Source: Candidatus Thiodiazotropha sp. (ex Codakia rugifera) (GTDB lineage Bacteria > Pseudomonadota > Gammaproteobacteria > Chromatiales > Chromatiaceae). Taken from it: a stretch of 64,000 bases of DNA. Location of the stretch: the NCBI GenBank assembly GCA_025656675.1, contig JAHXHN010000006.1, positions 162,455 through 226,454 of the forward strand, in the 5' to 3' direction. The notes below the pieces were generated by a model. The model saw nothing but the letters and a program-made list of their open reading frames with translations, was not told the DNA's origin and did no database searches. Shown piece by piece: positions 1-8,030 of this stretch. Each line of letters opens with the position of its first letter. Positions within the stretch are counted from its first letter, which is position 1. Position numbers and translations under genes: made by a program.

Positions 1-668
1 TGCGAAGTCACCAACGGGCCTTGACTGCTACGACCGCCGGGCACTTCAATCAGGAGACACTTCCCTATCCGGTACGACAACACCTGCCTGAGAGTGATGG
101 CACGATCCGTCTGGTTGAGCGTCTGGTGGAATCCGACGAAGGACCCAGGGCGGATTCAACCCTTGAAGGGTTGGCAAGACTGCGACCGGTTTTCTCCGCC
201 AAAGGCAGCGTCACTGCAGGCAACAGCTCGCAGATGAGTGATGGGGCTGGCGCATTGTTGTTGATGAGCGAGCGCAAGATGAAGGCACTCAAGCTGGAAC
301 CACTGGCACGTTTCGTCGGCTTCAGCTTGGCTGGCGTGCCTCCAGAAATCATGGGCATCGGACCGAAAGAGGCAATCCCACGACTGGAAAAACAGACCGG
401 TATCGCACTACATCAAGTCGATTGGATCGAGCTGAACGAGGCATTTGCGGCACAGGCCCTGGCAGTCATGCGGGAGTTGGGTATGGATCCGGAAAAGGTC
501 AACCCTCTCGGCGGGGCCATTGCCCTTGGACACCCGCTGGGTGCAACGGGTGCAATCCGCTCAGCAACCCTGATACACGGTCTGCAAAGAACCGGACAGC
601 GCTATGGGATGGTCACCATGTGTATTGGTACAGGTATGGGTGCTGCAGGACTTTTCGAACGCTGTTGA
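1..668 (+). CDS. 3-ketoacyl-CoA thiolase (acetyl-CoA acyltransferase), 5' truncated by window edge
   Basis: The C-terminal two thirds of a thiolase. The frame is open back to base 3, upstream of the TTG at 21, and already reads the family motif SHQRAL there, so the gene starts outside the window. Visible family motifs are NEAFAAQA, the catalytic-histidine loop GGAIALGHPLGATG, and the C-terminal cysteine loop CIGTGMGAAG. The N-terminal nucleophilic cysteine lies outside the window. The enzyme carries out thiolytic cleavage or condensation of acyl-CoA, the last step of beta-oxidation. A hotdog-fold protein follows 20 bp downstream, which fits an acyl-CoA operon. FadA, FadI and AtoB cannot be told apart from this fragment. 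Confidence 0.93.
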   Translation, partial: RSHQRALTATTAGHFNQETLPYPVRQHLPESDGTIRLVERLVESDEGPRADSTLEGLARLRPVFSAKGSVTAGNSSQMSDGAGALLLMSERKMKALKLEPLARFVGFSLAGVPPEIMGIGPKEAIPRLEKQTGIALHQVDWIELNEAFAAQALAVMRELGMDPEKVNPLGGAIALGHPLGATGAIRSATLIHGLQRTGQRYGMVTMCIGTGMGAAGLFERC

Positions 669-688
669 TCTCAGGAGAGGAGAACCAC

Positions 689-1177
689 TTGGCGAATGAC
701 ACGGCAAACACACCTGAAGAACGGGTCGTAGCACTTTGGAGACGTTTCGGTAACAGTGCTTTTGGCAGGCGTCTCTACAGCTTCCTGTTCAGTCGCATGG
801 TCCCCTACACAGGCACCATCCGTCCGATGATCGAAGAGATAACGCCTGGACGGGCATCGGTCACCATCGAAGACCGGAAGATCCTGCGTAACCATCTCCA
901 CTCTATCCATGCCATTGCACTTGCAAATCTGGGTGAACTGGCTAGCGGTCTGGCTGTTATCGCGGCCCTGCCCAAAGCGACTAAAGGCATCGTCACCAGC
1001 CTTGAAATCGATTACACAAAGAAGGCCCGGGGTAAACTTACCGCAATCGGAGAGGCGCAGGTACCGGACAGAATCAACGACACAATCACCCTGCAGGCCC
1101 GTGCAACCATCTGGGATAGTGTTGGTGACAGTGTAGCAACCGTCACAGCTCAATGGCTGTTGAGTCCCCGGGACTAA
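689..1177 (+). CDS. DUF4442 / PaaI-like hotdog-fold protein (putative acyl-CoA thioesterase)
   Basis: 162 aa. The TTG at 689 was chosen because AGGAGAGGAG sits just upstream (about 673-682), directly after the thiolase stop; longer in-frame starts would run back inside the thiolase gene. The protein has the size and layout of DUF4442 hotdog proteins: a helical N-terminus, then NHLHSIHAIALANLGELASG, which resembles the hotdog helix region, then beta-rich segments (TKKARGKLTA, ARATIWD). Related hotdog proteins hydrolyse acyl-CoA thioesters. The neighbouring thiolase supports that role, but the substrate is unknown. Confidence 0.8.
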   Translation: MANDTANTPEERVVALWRRFGNSAFGRRLYSFLFSRMVPYTGTIRPMIEEITPGRASVTIEDRKILRNHLHSIHAIALANLGELASGLAVIAALPKATKGIVTSLEIDYTKKARGKLTAIGEAQVPDRINDTITLQARATIWDSVGDSVATVTAQWLLSPRD

Positions 1178-1182
1178 TCAAT

Positions 1183-2187
1183 ATGCATGATGAGTCAGTC
1201 CTTGAGACACCCTTCACTGTCCATACCGGCATTCGAGTTCCAATCATTTGCGGCCCTATGTACCCCTGCTCCAATCCTGAACTTGTAGCTGCTGCATCCA
1301 GTGCCGGTGGGCTGGGTATCATCCAGCCGGTATCCATGACCTTTGTTCATGGACACAATTTTCGAGAAGGGATCAAACTGATTAGAAGCATCACAGACAA
1401 ACCTATCGGCATGAATGCCCTGATCGAAAAATCATCCAGGAAATATCATGAGAGGATGGTTGAATGGGTCGATATTGCACTGGATGAAGGAGTACGCTTT
1501 TTTATTACATCCCTGGGCAATCCACGTTGGGTCGTCGACCGGGTAAAGGCCTATGACGGTATCGTTTACCACGATGTCACTGAAAGGAAGTGGGCATTGA
1601 AGGGACTGGACGGGGGTATTGACGGTCTGATCGCAGTCAACAACAGAGCCGGAGGACATGCCGGAGCCCGATCACAATTGGAACTATTGGATGAGTTGGG
1701 TGACCTGAATGTGCCTCTCATTTGTGCAGGTGGCATAGGATCGGAACAACAATTCAGTGAAGCGATCAAGCAAGGTTATGCGGGCTGTCAACTTGGCACA
1801 CGATTCATTGCAACAACCGAATGTCATGCAGCGATGCCCTACAAGCAGGCTGTCGTCAATGCCGACGAGGACGATATCGTGCTCAGCGATCGTATTACCG
1901 GCGTACCTGTCTCAATCATAAAAACACCCTATATTGATAAAGTCGGAATCAAGGCTGGCGCATTTGCCCGTTGGATGCTGAAAGGGAATAAAACCAAACA
2001 TTGGATGCGTATGTTCTACATGATGCGTTCAGTCTTTCAACTGCGGAAATCTTCACTGGATGAGAAAGGTGAAACGGAATTCTGGCAAGCAGGAAAAAGT
2101 GTATCCGGTATTCACAGGGTGGAACCGGTCGCCACTGTCATTGGTAAATATGAAGCGGCACTAGTAAAACAGGGTTCACTGAGGTGA
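1183..2187 (+). CDS. NAD(P)H-dependent flavin oxidoreductase, nitronate monooxygenase (2-nitropropane dioxygenase) family
   Basis: 334 aa from the ATG at 1183. An in-frame ATG at 1153 would overlap the previous gene and has no ribosome binding site. The protein is an FMN-binding TIM barrel. Family signatures are PIICGPMYPCSNPELVAA near the N-terminus, NNRAGGHAG (catalytic-histidine region) and the phosphate-binding run CAGGIGSEQQ followed by QLGTRFIATTEC. Members oxidise alkyl nitronates or act as enoyl reductase-like flavoproteins. Placed after a thiolase and a hotdog protein, a role in acyl metabolism is possible. This is the last gene before the integron. Confidence 0.88.
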   Translation: MHDESVLETPFTVHTGIRVPIICGPMYPCSNPELVAAASSAGGLGIIQPVSMTFVHGHNFREGIKLIRSITDKPIGMNALIEKSSRKYHERMVEWVDIALDEGVRFFITSLGNPRWVVDRVKAYDGIVYHDVTERKWALKGLDGGIDGLIAVNNRAGGHAGARSQLELLDELGDLNVPLICAGGIGSEQQFSEAIKQGYAGCQLGTRFIATTECHAAMPYKQAVVNADEDDIVLSDRITGVPVSIIKTPYIDKVGIKAGAFARWMLKGNKTKHWMRMFYMMRSVFQLRKSSLDEKGETEFWQAGKSVSGIHRVEPVATVIGKYEAALVKQGSLR

Positions 2188-2245
2188 AAGTGACCATCGA
2201 TTGGCAAGATTTGCCGCGGTTAATGACTCGCGCTCGTTTCCGCCA

Positions 2246-2264
2246 AGCGACCAAAGTGGTCGCT
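2246..2264. repeat. Hairpin at the distal edge of the integron
   Basis: AGCGACC and GGTCGCT flank a 5-nt loop, giving a perfect 7-bp stem. A smaller hairpin (GGCAA/TTGCC, 2203-2215) lies just before it. No T-run follows, so it is a poor intrinsic terminator. It could be a remnant of a further recombination site or a structured 3' UTR. Confidence 0.4.
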
Positions 2265-2307
2265 GAAGTATAGGTCGAAAATACGCCATTTACCCTTAAG
2301 AGCAGAT

Positions 2308-2380
2308 ATTTAACGATTAAATTGTGGGGCAAGTAAAAAATAATACACATTTGGTTTTCCAAATGAATGGCTTGTTATAC
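2308..2380 (-). repeat. attC-like site, distal end, degenerate
   Basis: On the minus strand it opens with GTATAAC and closes with GTTAAAT, 73 bp. A strong central hairpin, CATTTGG-AAAA-CCAAATG, is present. The stop codon of the GNAT gene lies in the first box. L-box pairing is weak. Confidence 0.5.
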
Positions 2381-2938
2381 AGCATTACTGTTCCATTGAT
2401 TTTTTGTAATTTTATACAAAACATGCTCTCTGAGGTGATGGCCTTCTGGAATAATCGGATGCTCAAAGTTGTTGCCAGTATTGACCATATTTATACGCTC
2501 CATAACAGACCGTGACTTATTGTTTGAAACGGAAGTAAATGAATATACTTCAGTTAAATCTAGCTCCTCAAATGCAAACCTCAGTGACTCTTTTGCTGCT
2601 TCAGTGGCATAACCTTTACCCCAATATTCTCTACCGAGTCTCCAGCCAACTTCTACACAGTTTTTCACAGGTAGGTCATAGGTAGGTTTGTGGAGTCCCA
2701 CGAAACCAATAAACTTTTTTTCTTCTATTATTTCAACGGCCCAAAATCCCCAAGAACGATCAGAAAGGTAACCCATTATTTTTTTTGCCATTTCATTACT
2801 TTCAACTTCACTTAAAATACTTGGGTAATACTTCATTACAGAAGGATCAGCATTAATTTTAGCAAATGGCAATAAATCAATTTCCTTCCATTGTCTTAAT
2901 TTAAGGCGATTTGTCTTTAGTTCTATCACTTCCACCAT
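2375..2938 (-). CDS. GNAT family N-acetyltransferase, RimJ/RimL type
   Basis: 187 aa. It starts with the TNRLKLRQW strand typical of RimJ/RimL-like acetyltransferases and carries the acetyl-CoA binding motif GWRLGREYWGKGYATEA (about residues 97-113), close to the Q/R-x-x-G-x-G/A signature. It would transfer acetyl from acetyl-CoA to an amine (a protein N-terminus, an antibiotic or a small molecule); the substrate cannot be told. The TAA stop is part of the attC end box at 2374-2380, and another attC-like site lies just upstream, so the gene occupies one cassette. RimL-type GNATs are frequent cassette cargo. Confidence 0.85.
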   Translation of the reverse strand: MVEVIELKTNRLKLRQWKEIDLLPFAKINADPSVMKYYPSILSEVESNEMAKKIMGYLSDRSWGFWAVEIIEEKKFIGFVGLHKPTYDLPVKNCVEVGWRLGREYWGKGYATEAAKESLRFAFEELDLTEVYSFTSVSNNKSRSVMERINMVNTGNNFEHPIIPEGHHLREHVLYKITKNQWNSNAV

Positions 2939-2965
2939 GAAGTCTACTCATATAATGTGATATCG

Positions 2966-3024
2966 TAAAACGTTTTGGTTTAGTCGAGTGAGGTACGAGC
3001 ATCGGCTTGACCCACTGGTTAGCG
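2966..3024 (-). repeat. attC-like site, degenerate
   Basis: Minus strand GCGCTAAC at 3018-3025, and GTTTTAC at 2966-2972. The arms align as AAC...TGG.T.AAG.CGA on both sides. About 59 bp. The stop codon of the upstream membrane protein is inside the first box. Confidence 0.55.
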
Positions 3025-3540
3025 CCTTTCTTGCCAAACCATCCACCAAAAACCCATACCTATTGCACCAACAACACCTGCGATAGTGCAATACACATGC
3101 AACTCCATAACGGTTATAGAATTAAAAATAATAATCTCTGTTGAAAAAGGCACAAACGGCTGAACATCTATATGCATAATACTATCTAATGCCACATGAG
3201 AATAGCTTCCTATAAAGGCACCAGATAGTGCTGCTATGTTGTTAATATGACCAAATCCATCCACGAAGCATTGCCTTGTAGGCCTAAGCCGATTTTGGAG
3301 CAACATTAGAAACACTCCGCATAATGGGCGGCCCAATAAGAAACCAGCTATAGCTACAAGCGTTGCGCCAAGATATGTATGGAAAAACCGATGTACCGGC
3401 CATTCACCATGTAACATGTAATACAGCGGTTCTATATCAATAAGTATCTGAACAAACACAAAAACGGAAAAGCTGTAATAACTAGGCGCTAGAGCTTTTA
3501 AAGCTACTCCTGGTCCAAAGTGAAACGGTGTAAATGGCAT
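3019..3540 (-). CDS. Inner-membrane YdjM-like putative metal-dependent hydrolase
   Basis: 173 aa from the ATG at 3540. The open frame extends to 3603, but those codons lie within the attC site and are unlikely to be translated. The protein begins MPFTPFHFGPGVALKA and contains conserved polar motifs between membrane helices: ILIDIEPLYY, GEWPVHRFFHTYLGA and SHVALDSIMHIDVQPF. This pattern of histidines and aspartates between hydrophobic segments matches the YdjM / DUF457-like predicted membrane metal hydrolases. About four membrane segments are visible. It forms a single-gene cassette between two attC-like sites; its stop TAA is in the attC box. The substrate is unknown. Confidence 0.75.
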   Translation of the reverse strand: MPFTPFHFGPGVALKALAPSYYSFSVFVFVQILIDIEPLYYMLHGEWPVHRFFHTYLGATLVAIAGFLLGRPLCGVFLMLLQNRLRPTRQCFVDGFGHINNIAALSGAFIGSYSHVALDSIMHIDVQPFVPFSTEIIIFNSITVMELHVYCTIAGVVGAIGMGFWWMVWQERR

Positions 3541-3552
3541 ATCATTTCTTTG

Positions 3553-3621
3553 CGCTAACGACCAAGCTCTGGGGAGTAAGCACGTTAGTACGCAGTACCC
3601 CACGCAGGCGTCTTGTTATGT
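3553..3621 (-). repeat. attC site
   Basis: Minus strand ACATAAC ... GTTAGCG, 69 bp. Inner arms GCGTGGGG and CCCCAGAGC pair, with a variable centre. It has the normal R''-L''-L'-R' layout and ends the cassette carrying the 3721-3903 ORF. Confidence 0.75.
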
Positions 3622-3720
3622 TTTACTAGATTGTAATTATTGTTTGCCAATGTAATCAATACACAATTTTAAGCCACACTACTTGCATAAATATTCATTT
3701 TTTATTTTAGTTCCTAGAAA

Positions 3721-3903
3721 CTATACGAGTAGCATAATAATACCACCAATTACTAGTCCATAAGTGGGAATAGTAATACATAAAATACCTATAAAAAAGC
3801 CTATTTCAATAGCTAGATACCGGAACACATTACTCCATGTTGTAAATGTATACCGTTTCAACCTGCCATTACATTTTGGACATTTTCTACCAAAAAGCAC
3901 CAT
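3721..3903 (-). CDS. Small zinc-ribbon plus membrane-helix protein (hypothetical)
   Basis: 60 aa. A CPKC pair lies near residue 8, with no second CxxC pair, so at most half of a zinc ribbon. A long hydrophobic stretch from about residue 29 to 60 could form one or two membrane helices and has a glycine-rich end. No clear Shine-Dalgarno sequence is seen, only AAGTGATG before the ATG. The gene lies between an attC site and the IS-interrupted attC, so it is the only candidate gene of its cassette. I do not recognise a family. Confidence 0.5.
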   Translation of the reverse strand: MVLFGRKCPKCNGRLKRYTFTTWSNVFRYLAIEIGFFIGILCITIPTYGLVIGGIIMLLV

Positions 3904-3993
3904 TCATCACTTATTATAATAAATAATATTACGCCAGTAATAAGGGGCCGTGGTGAAGCTGAGGTCATAACAGTCCCAAAGGAGATATGATAT

Positions 3994-5234
3994 TGCCCCG
4001 AAACAGTTGACATCCATCATACCGCCATCGCTGCAGCCTGGTTTGGCTTTCTATAGCCTAATCCAGAGTGCAGCCTCTCTCCATTGTAGAACTGGATGTA
4101 ATCCATGTTGTAGGCAATTGCCTCTGCCAAATGACGGAATCTCTGAAAATAAACTATCTCCGTTTTTGGAGTATGAATGAAAGATTCCATGTGTGCATTA
4201 TCCCAACAGTGTCCCTTCCAGCTCATACTGATCCGAAGACCTAGCTGTTCTAGTACCATACGATATTCCTTCGAGGTATATTCCGAATCTTGGTCTGAAT
4301 GAAATATCGTCTCTTTGGTTGTCTTATTATCATCACAGGCCATTAGTAGTGACTTCCGTACCATTGATGCTGTCCGCTCTTTTGAGAAGCACAAACCGAT
4401 AATTCGCCGACTGTACAAATCTATCACGGTGCTCAGGTAAGACCATTTCCTTCCAACCCTGATATAGGTAACATCACCTACTCATACCTGATTGGGTGCC
4501 GTTACTGGACCTCGATCCAGCAATAATTTTGTTGTGCCGCGAAACAGCTCATGGCGATAGCTGTGGCGTTTGAATCACCGTGCCATCCTGACTGCTATGC
4601 CATTCTCACGCATCAGGCGGGCCACACGGTTCTTGCCACAGACTATACCAGCCTGCTGCAACACTTTATGTACTCGGGGATATCCACAGACCTCACGGCT
4701 CTCTTTATGCACTATGATGATCTGTTTTTGTAGTTAATCATCTTCCATTGCACACCGACTATTCCCTCTCTTTTTCCAGGCGTAGTAAATACCTTGTGAT
4801 ACTCCCAACTTCCGGCACAATACGGCGATTGAACAACGCTCCCTGTACTGACTAATTAACCGGTAGGCATCTACTTTTTTCTTGGTAGAAGCCTCTCCGC
4901 ATTCTTGAGAATACTATTTTCTTCGCGCACCTGCTTCAATTCCCGTTCTAACTTCTTTATCATTTTCTTGGCCTCCAGTAATTTATCCCTGGAGCGCGCT
5001 TCCTGATCGTTATTTTCCAACTTCCCCTCCCGCATCTCCATGCGCTATCGATAAAGCATTACCGGATGAATATGCAAAGCCTCTGCAACATCGATTGACT
5101 GTATATTTGGGTGTTCCGTTATCCTAACCGCAGTATGTTTGAACTGAAAATTGTAAAAAGTGTGCGTGTCTCGCTTCTTCATGTCTCACCTCTCATTTAG
5201 TTTTAATCTGAGAGGTGTCAATTATTTCGGTGTA
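3994..5234 (-). mobile_element. Decayed IS3-family insertion sequence
   Basis: About 1241 bp, the usual size of IS3-family elements. The ends form imperfect terminal inverted repeats: TGCCCCGAAACAGTTGACAT on the left against TACACCGAAATAATTGACAC on the right, with 17 of the first 22 positions identical. It carries remnants of orfA and orfB with a DDE catalytic core. No target-site duplication is evident (left flank TAT, right flank GGT), so the insertion is old or was rearranged. A CACCTCTCA/TGAGAGGTG hairpin lies just upstream of orfA. Confidence 0.85.
4017..5182 (-). pseudogene. IS3-family transposase orfA/orfB, inactivated
   Basis: Reading the minus strand from the ATG at 5182, orfA gives a helix-turn-helix start (MKKRDTHTFYNFQFKHTAV), then a TAG after PVMLYR where relatives carry Trp, then a coiled-coil tail (KKMIKKLERELKQVREEN). 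orfB follows with AYRLISQYRERCSIAVLC but has in-frame stops after CAMEDD, after AVRMAR and after APNQV; the last replaces Trp in the usual QVWVGDVTYI motif. The final open piece (4017-4427) keeps the second catalytic Asp (FHSDQDSEYTS) and the Glu (HMESF). At least four nonsense changes make it non-functional. Confidence 0.88.
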
Positions 5235-5273
5235 GGTTCAATCCGAGTGTATGTGATTGTTATGTGCTAACTA

Positions 5274-5822
5274 CTAGTCAAAATACGTATCGAGATGTTG
5301 TATATATGCTGACTCAATCCAATTTGTGCTGCCTGCAATGACGTTGTCGGCATGGAAGGTTGGTATCTGCTCACGTATACTCAAGTAATTATTGGTCATG
5401 ATCAACGGTTGCAGAACGTCATCAATTCTAGTGGCATGTTGTAATACATGGCAGTTACCCAAATCACGGCTTTTCATATTGGACGTAACCACGATCATAA
5501 ATCGCTCTGCCGGAACCTGTCCGCCTTCGCCATATTGTTCGGTAATGACGAATGTCTTTTTATAAATCAGAACCTCGTCAATCCATTTCACCATGGGGGC
5601 CGGCATGTTGAACCACATGATCGGCATAATGTAGATAATGCAATCCGCCCACAGCAGTTTCTCAAGTTCACGTTCAGCATCCCAATCTTTTGTTGTATCG
5701 GAAAATTTCACCTCATAGCCTTTAGCGGATAAAGTCTTATCAGTCAAATAGGCCAGAAAGCCGTTCAATTGTCCCTTTGCATCATAAATTGAATAGCCCG
5801 CTGTTACGACAAGTGTTTTCAT
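5274..5822 (-). CDS. mdaB: NADPH:quinone reductase, MdaB-like flavodoxin-fold protein
   Basis: 182 aa flavodoxin-2 fold. The family pattern is visible: an N-terminal beta strand with YSIYDAKGQLN, then LWADCIIYIMPIMWFNMPAP followed by MVKWIDEVL (flavin-site loop and helix), YGEGGQVPAERFMIVVT, and IPTFHADNVIAG near the end. This order matches MdaB, an FAD-dependent two-electron quinone reductase that protects against quinone redox cycling. It is the third gene of a minus-strand operon (VOC, nitroreductase, MdaB) with a 17-bp gap to the nitroreductase. The symbol is by similarity of motifs only. Confidence 0.82.
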   Translation of the reverse strand: MKTLVVTAGYSIYDAKGQLNGFLAYLTDKTLSAKGYEVKFSDTTKDWDAERELEKLLWADCIIYIMPIMWFNMPAPMVKWIDEVLIYKKTFVITEQYGEGGQVPAERFMIVVTSNMKSRDLGNCHVLQHATRIDDVLQPLIMTNNYLSIREQIPTFHADNVIAGSTNWIESAYIQHLDTYFD

Positions 5823-5839
5823 AAGATATCCCTAACCAT

Positions 5840-6496
5840 CTATATACGTTGAAATATACTCTCTAAAGAGCGGCGTGTTTTGGGTAGCTGGGCATTGTAA
5901 TCCTGTATCGGGTGGTGATAGCCAATGGCTAAGGCAACTTCGCACTGATAACCATCTAACTCTTTAGCAAATACTCGATTCACCAAATCAACATCAATTC
6001 CCTCCATTGGTGTCGCATCAATTTTCAGGCGTGCGAGCGTATGCAAGGCGTTCCCCAACGCCAGGTAAAGCTGGGCTTTTGTCCAGCGGTCGGAATTACC
6101 CTTCTCATCTGTATTCAATTCAGCAAACATAAAGCCGCCAAACGCCTGTTCGCGATCTTCGGGCTTAGTGCGACCATCTTGTATTCCCTTATCAACCACT
6201 TCTGCATAATGATCTCTTGTGTATCGGGGGTTGTGGGCAAAAAGAATAATTTGTGAAGCATCGAAAACGTGTGGCTGATTGAACTGATACTTATTGACAA
6301 ATGTGTCACTCATTCGTTTTCTCGCGTCGCCACTCTCAATTACGACAAATCGCCAGGGCTGAGAGTTAATGGATGATGCTGACAGGCGTACAGCCTCAAA
6401 CAGAATTTTTAGATTATCTTCTGAAATTCGGCGCTTCGGGTCGTATTTCTTGACTGTGTGCCTCCACAGCAAGTCGTCTAAAATTGGATGTTTCAT
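5840..6496 (-). CDS. NAD(P)H nitroreductase, NfsB-like
   Basis: 218 aa. The nitroreductase fold is shown by RHTVKKYDPKRRIS at the N-terminus, RLSASSINSQPWRFVVIE (FMN phosphate and ring contacts), and the late segment KIDATPMEGID followed by ALAIGYHH. The length and the PMEGID motif match the NfsB/NfnB group, which reduce nitroaromatics, quinones or dihydropteridines using FMN. The ATG overlaps the stop of the upstream VOC gene by 4 bp (ATGA), so the two are likely translationally coupled. Divergent lysR suggests induction by an electrophile or quinone, an inference. Confidence 0.88.
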   Translation of the reverse strand: MKHPILDDLLWRHTVKKYDPKRRISEDNLKILFEAVRLSASSINSQPWRFVVIESGDARKRMSDTFVNKYQFNQPHVFDASQIILFAHNPRYTRDHYAEVVDKGIQDGRTKPEDREQAFGGFMFAELNTDEKGNSDRWTKAQLYLALGNALHTLARLKIDATPMEGIDVDLVNRVFAKELDGYQCEVALAIGYHHPIQDYNAQLPKTRRSLESIFQRI

Positions 6497-6915
6497 TTCT
6501 TTGTCTCTTTTTTCTGGGTAAGTTGAACTTCAATACGTAAATTTTCGGGGCCTTGAATAAAAACCTGGTGCTCGCCGATTAGGGGGACAGTTCTTTCAAA
6601 ATAATCAAGATGGTAGTGTAGTAGTCGTTCAATGAGTGGCGGGTAATCCACTCCGCTAAAAGCGATATGGTCTATGATTCCGGTGCCAGAGACTGCCGGT
6701 GCTTCGTCGTTTATCAGGTAATCTGACTGCGAACAATCAACGGGGTTAAGCTCGCTCAAATGGATAAGCGACCTGTTACCACTCCATAACCACGCCCCTG
6801 GAAAACTGAAGGGCGGGCATTGGCCTACCTTTAGTTCAAGCGTCTGCTCAAAAAAATGAACCATCCTTGCCAAATCGTTTGTTCGCAACAGTACATGCTT
6901 GATTAATATGCACAT
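6493..6915 (-). CDS. VOC (glyoxalase/bleomycin resistance) superfamily protein
   Basis: 140 aa from the ATG at 6915. The frame is open to 7008, but the longer N-terminus would run into the divergent lysR promoter and has no family similarity. From the ATG it reads KHVLLRTNDLARMVHFFEQ, a classic first VOC beta-alpha unit, then a second unit IDHIAFSGVDYPPLIERL and a last strand PENLRIEVQL whose Glu can serve as a metal ligand. His, His and Glu sit at positions expected for a metal-binding dioxygenase or glyoxalase. It is first in the operon with nitroreductase and mdaB. AGGAA abuts the ATG, which is not ideal spacing, so the start is uncertain. Confidence 0.75.
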   Translation of the reverse strand: MCILIKHVLLRTNDLARMVHFFEQTLELKVGQCPPFSFPGAWLWSGNRSLIHLSELNPVDCSQSDYLINDEAPAVSGTGIIDHIAFSGVDYPPLIERLLHYHLDYFERTVPLIGEHQVFIQGPENLRIEVQLTQKKETKK

Positions 6916-7022
6916 TTCCTGAGTTCGATCCAAATTGATGTGCTGACTTAAAGCATAATACTTGTGTTTTATTTTAATAATTGCATAAATTGCGAAATTA
7001 CTATTCATTATTTCTGAATAAT
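6916..7022. promoter_or_regulatory. Divergent promoter region with LysR-type dyad
   Basis: An AT-rich gap between the VOC operon and lysR. A TTCA-N7-TGAA dyad at 7004-7018 contains the T-N11-A pattern of LysR-type boxes and lies 4 bp before the lysR ATG, a position compatible with autoregulation. The operator assignment is by pattern only. Confidence 0.5.
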
Positions 7023-7934
7023 ATGAGCAAAATCGACGATATAGTGTTGTTTGTTCGTGTAGTAAAAGCTAGAGGGTTGGCTGCTGCGGGACGACAAATA
7101 GGTTTATCACCGGCCAGTATGACGGCACGTATGAATGCGCTGGAGCAACGTTACAATACCCGATTGTTACAGCGCACAACTCGCAATATTTCGTTAACCG
7201 ATGCAGGAAAACGGTTTTACGATGCCTGCTTACGAGTACTGGATGAGATTGAGCATGCAGAGTCACTGTTACAAAGCGATAAGGTTTCCCTGTCCGGCCA
7301 ATTACGTATTACCGCACCATCCGATTTTGGGCGCCAGTACGTTGCTCCTGCGATGGTTGAATTTATGCAATTGCACCCTGAGGTCACTCCATATCTGCAC
7401 CTGACTGATGCGGTTGAAAATCTTATTGAGCAGGGCTATGACCTGGGTATTCGATTTGGAAACCTACCTGACAGTACGCTAATTGCTAAAAATCTTGTTG
7501 ATAACCACCGGGTATTGGTTGCTTCACCTACCTATCTTAAACAAAAAGGAACCCCAACCTTCCCTGACGAATTGGAGCAACATCACTGTTTGGTTCTGGA
7601 ACGACTTGGAGAGCCTTTGAATGATTGGCAGTTTTATAACGAGTCACGCCAGAAAAAGATCATAAAAGTTCCTGCGGCATTAGCTAGTAATGATGGTGCG
7701 GTTATCCGCCATTGGGCATTAGCTGGAATGGGTATTGCCTTTAAATCAGTCTGGGATGTCAAAAATGACATTGCAGCAGGTCACCTACAAACCATACTCG
7801 ATGATTTTGTACTTGGCTTCCAACCAGGAGACGGAGAAAAAACGGGGTTGCAGTTAGTTTATCCTAACCGAAGATACGTTCCTGCTCAAGTCATGCGTTT
7901 TATTGGTTTTTTTCAGTCGTATTTAACTAAATAA
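7023..7934 (+). CDS. LysR family transcriptional regulator
   Basis: 303 aa from the ATG at 7023; the in-frame ATG at 6981 would add 14 unrelated residues over the promoter. The N-terminal winged helix-turn-helix is clear (FVRVVKARGLAAAGRQIGLS ... MTARMNALEQRYNTRLLQRTT), followed by the linker helix and a periplasmic-binding-like effector domain (LRITAPSDFGRQYVAPAM, IRFGNLPDSTL, ASNDGAVIRHWALAGMGIA). It resembles the PecT/DmlR-like LysR group. It is divergent from VOC-nitroreductase-mdaB and is most likely their regulator. It is the only intact gene on the plus strand inside the cassette array. Confidence 0.92.
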   Translation: MSKIDDIVLFVRVVKARGLAAAGRQIGLSPASMTARMNALEQRYNTRLLQRTTRNISLTDAGKRFYDACLRVLDEIEHAESLLQSDKVSLSGQLRITAPSDFGRQYVAPAMVEFMQLHPEVTPYLHLTDAVENLIEQGYDLGIRFGNLPDSTLIAKNLVDNHRVLVASPTYLKQKGTPTFPDELEQHHCLVLERLGEPLNDWQFYNESRQKKIIKVPAALASNDGAVIRHWALAGMGIAFKSVWDVKNDIAAGHLQTILDDFVLGFQPGDGEKTGLQLVYPNRRYVPAQVMRFIGFFQSYLTK

Positions 7935-7953
7935 GGCTTCGAAGGAATTAATG

Positions 7954-8030
7954 GCGCAACTTTTTTTTGCACATATTGTCGATAATCAGCCGCTCGGTTT
8001 TTTGCGTCGGCTGAATTTATTTTGTTAGGT
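7954..8030 (-). repeat. attC-like site
   Basis: Minus strand ACCTAAC (a perfect opening box) to GTTGCGC (an imperfect closing box), 77 bp. The core stem AATTCAGCCG pairs with CGGCTGATT. The TAA stop of the hydrolase gene is inside the first box. The second half is degenerate (T-rich on the plus strand). Confidence 0.5.

Larger units (their letters stand above)
3965..5265 (-). repeat. attC-like site split by IS insertion
   Basis: On the right of the IS (5235-5265, minus strand) is an opening box ACATAAC followed by AATCACATAC. On the left (3965-3993) is a closing box GTTATGA preceded by CTTTGGGACT. Without the IS these would form a site of about 60 bp with outer boxes ACATAAC/GTTATGA and partly pairing inner arms. 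This reconstruction is an inference. Confidence 0.45.

Noticed and set aside
3541-3603. N-terminal extension of the YdjM-like protein
   Set aside because: The extra codons lie within the attC palindrome; the family starts at MPFTPFHF.
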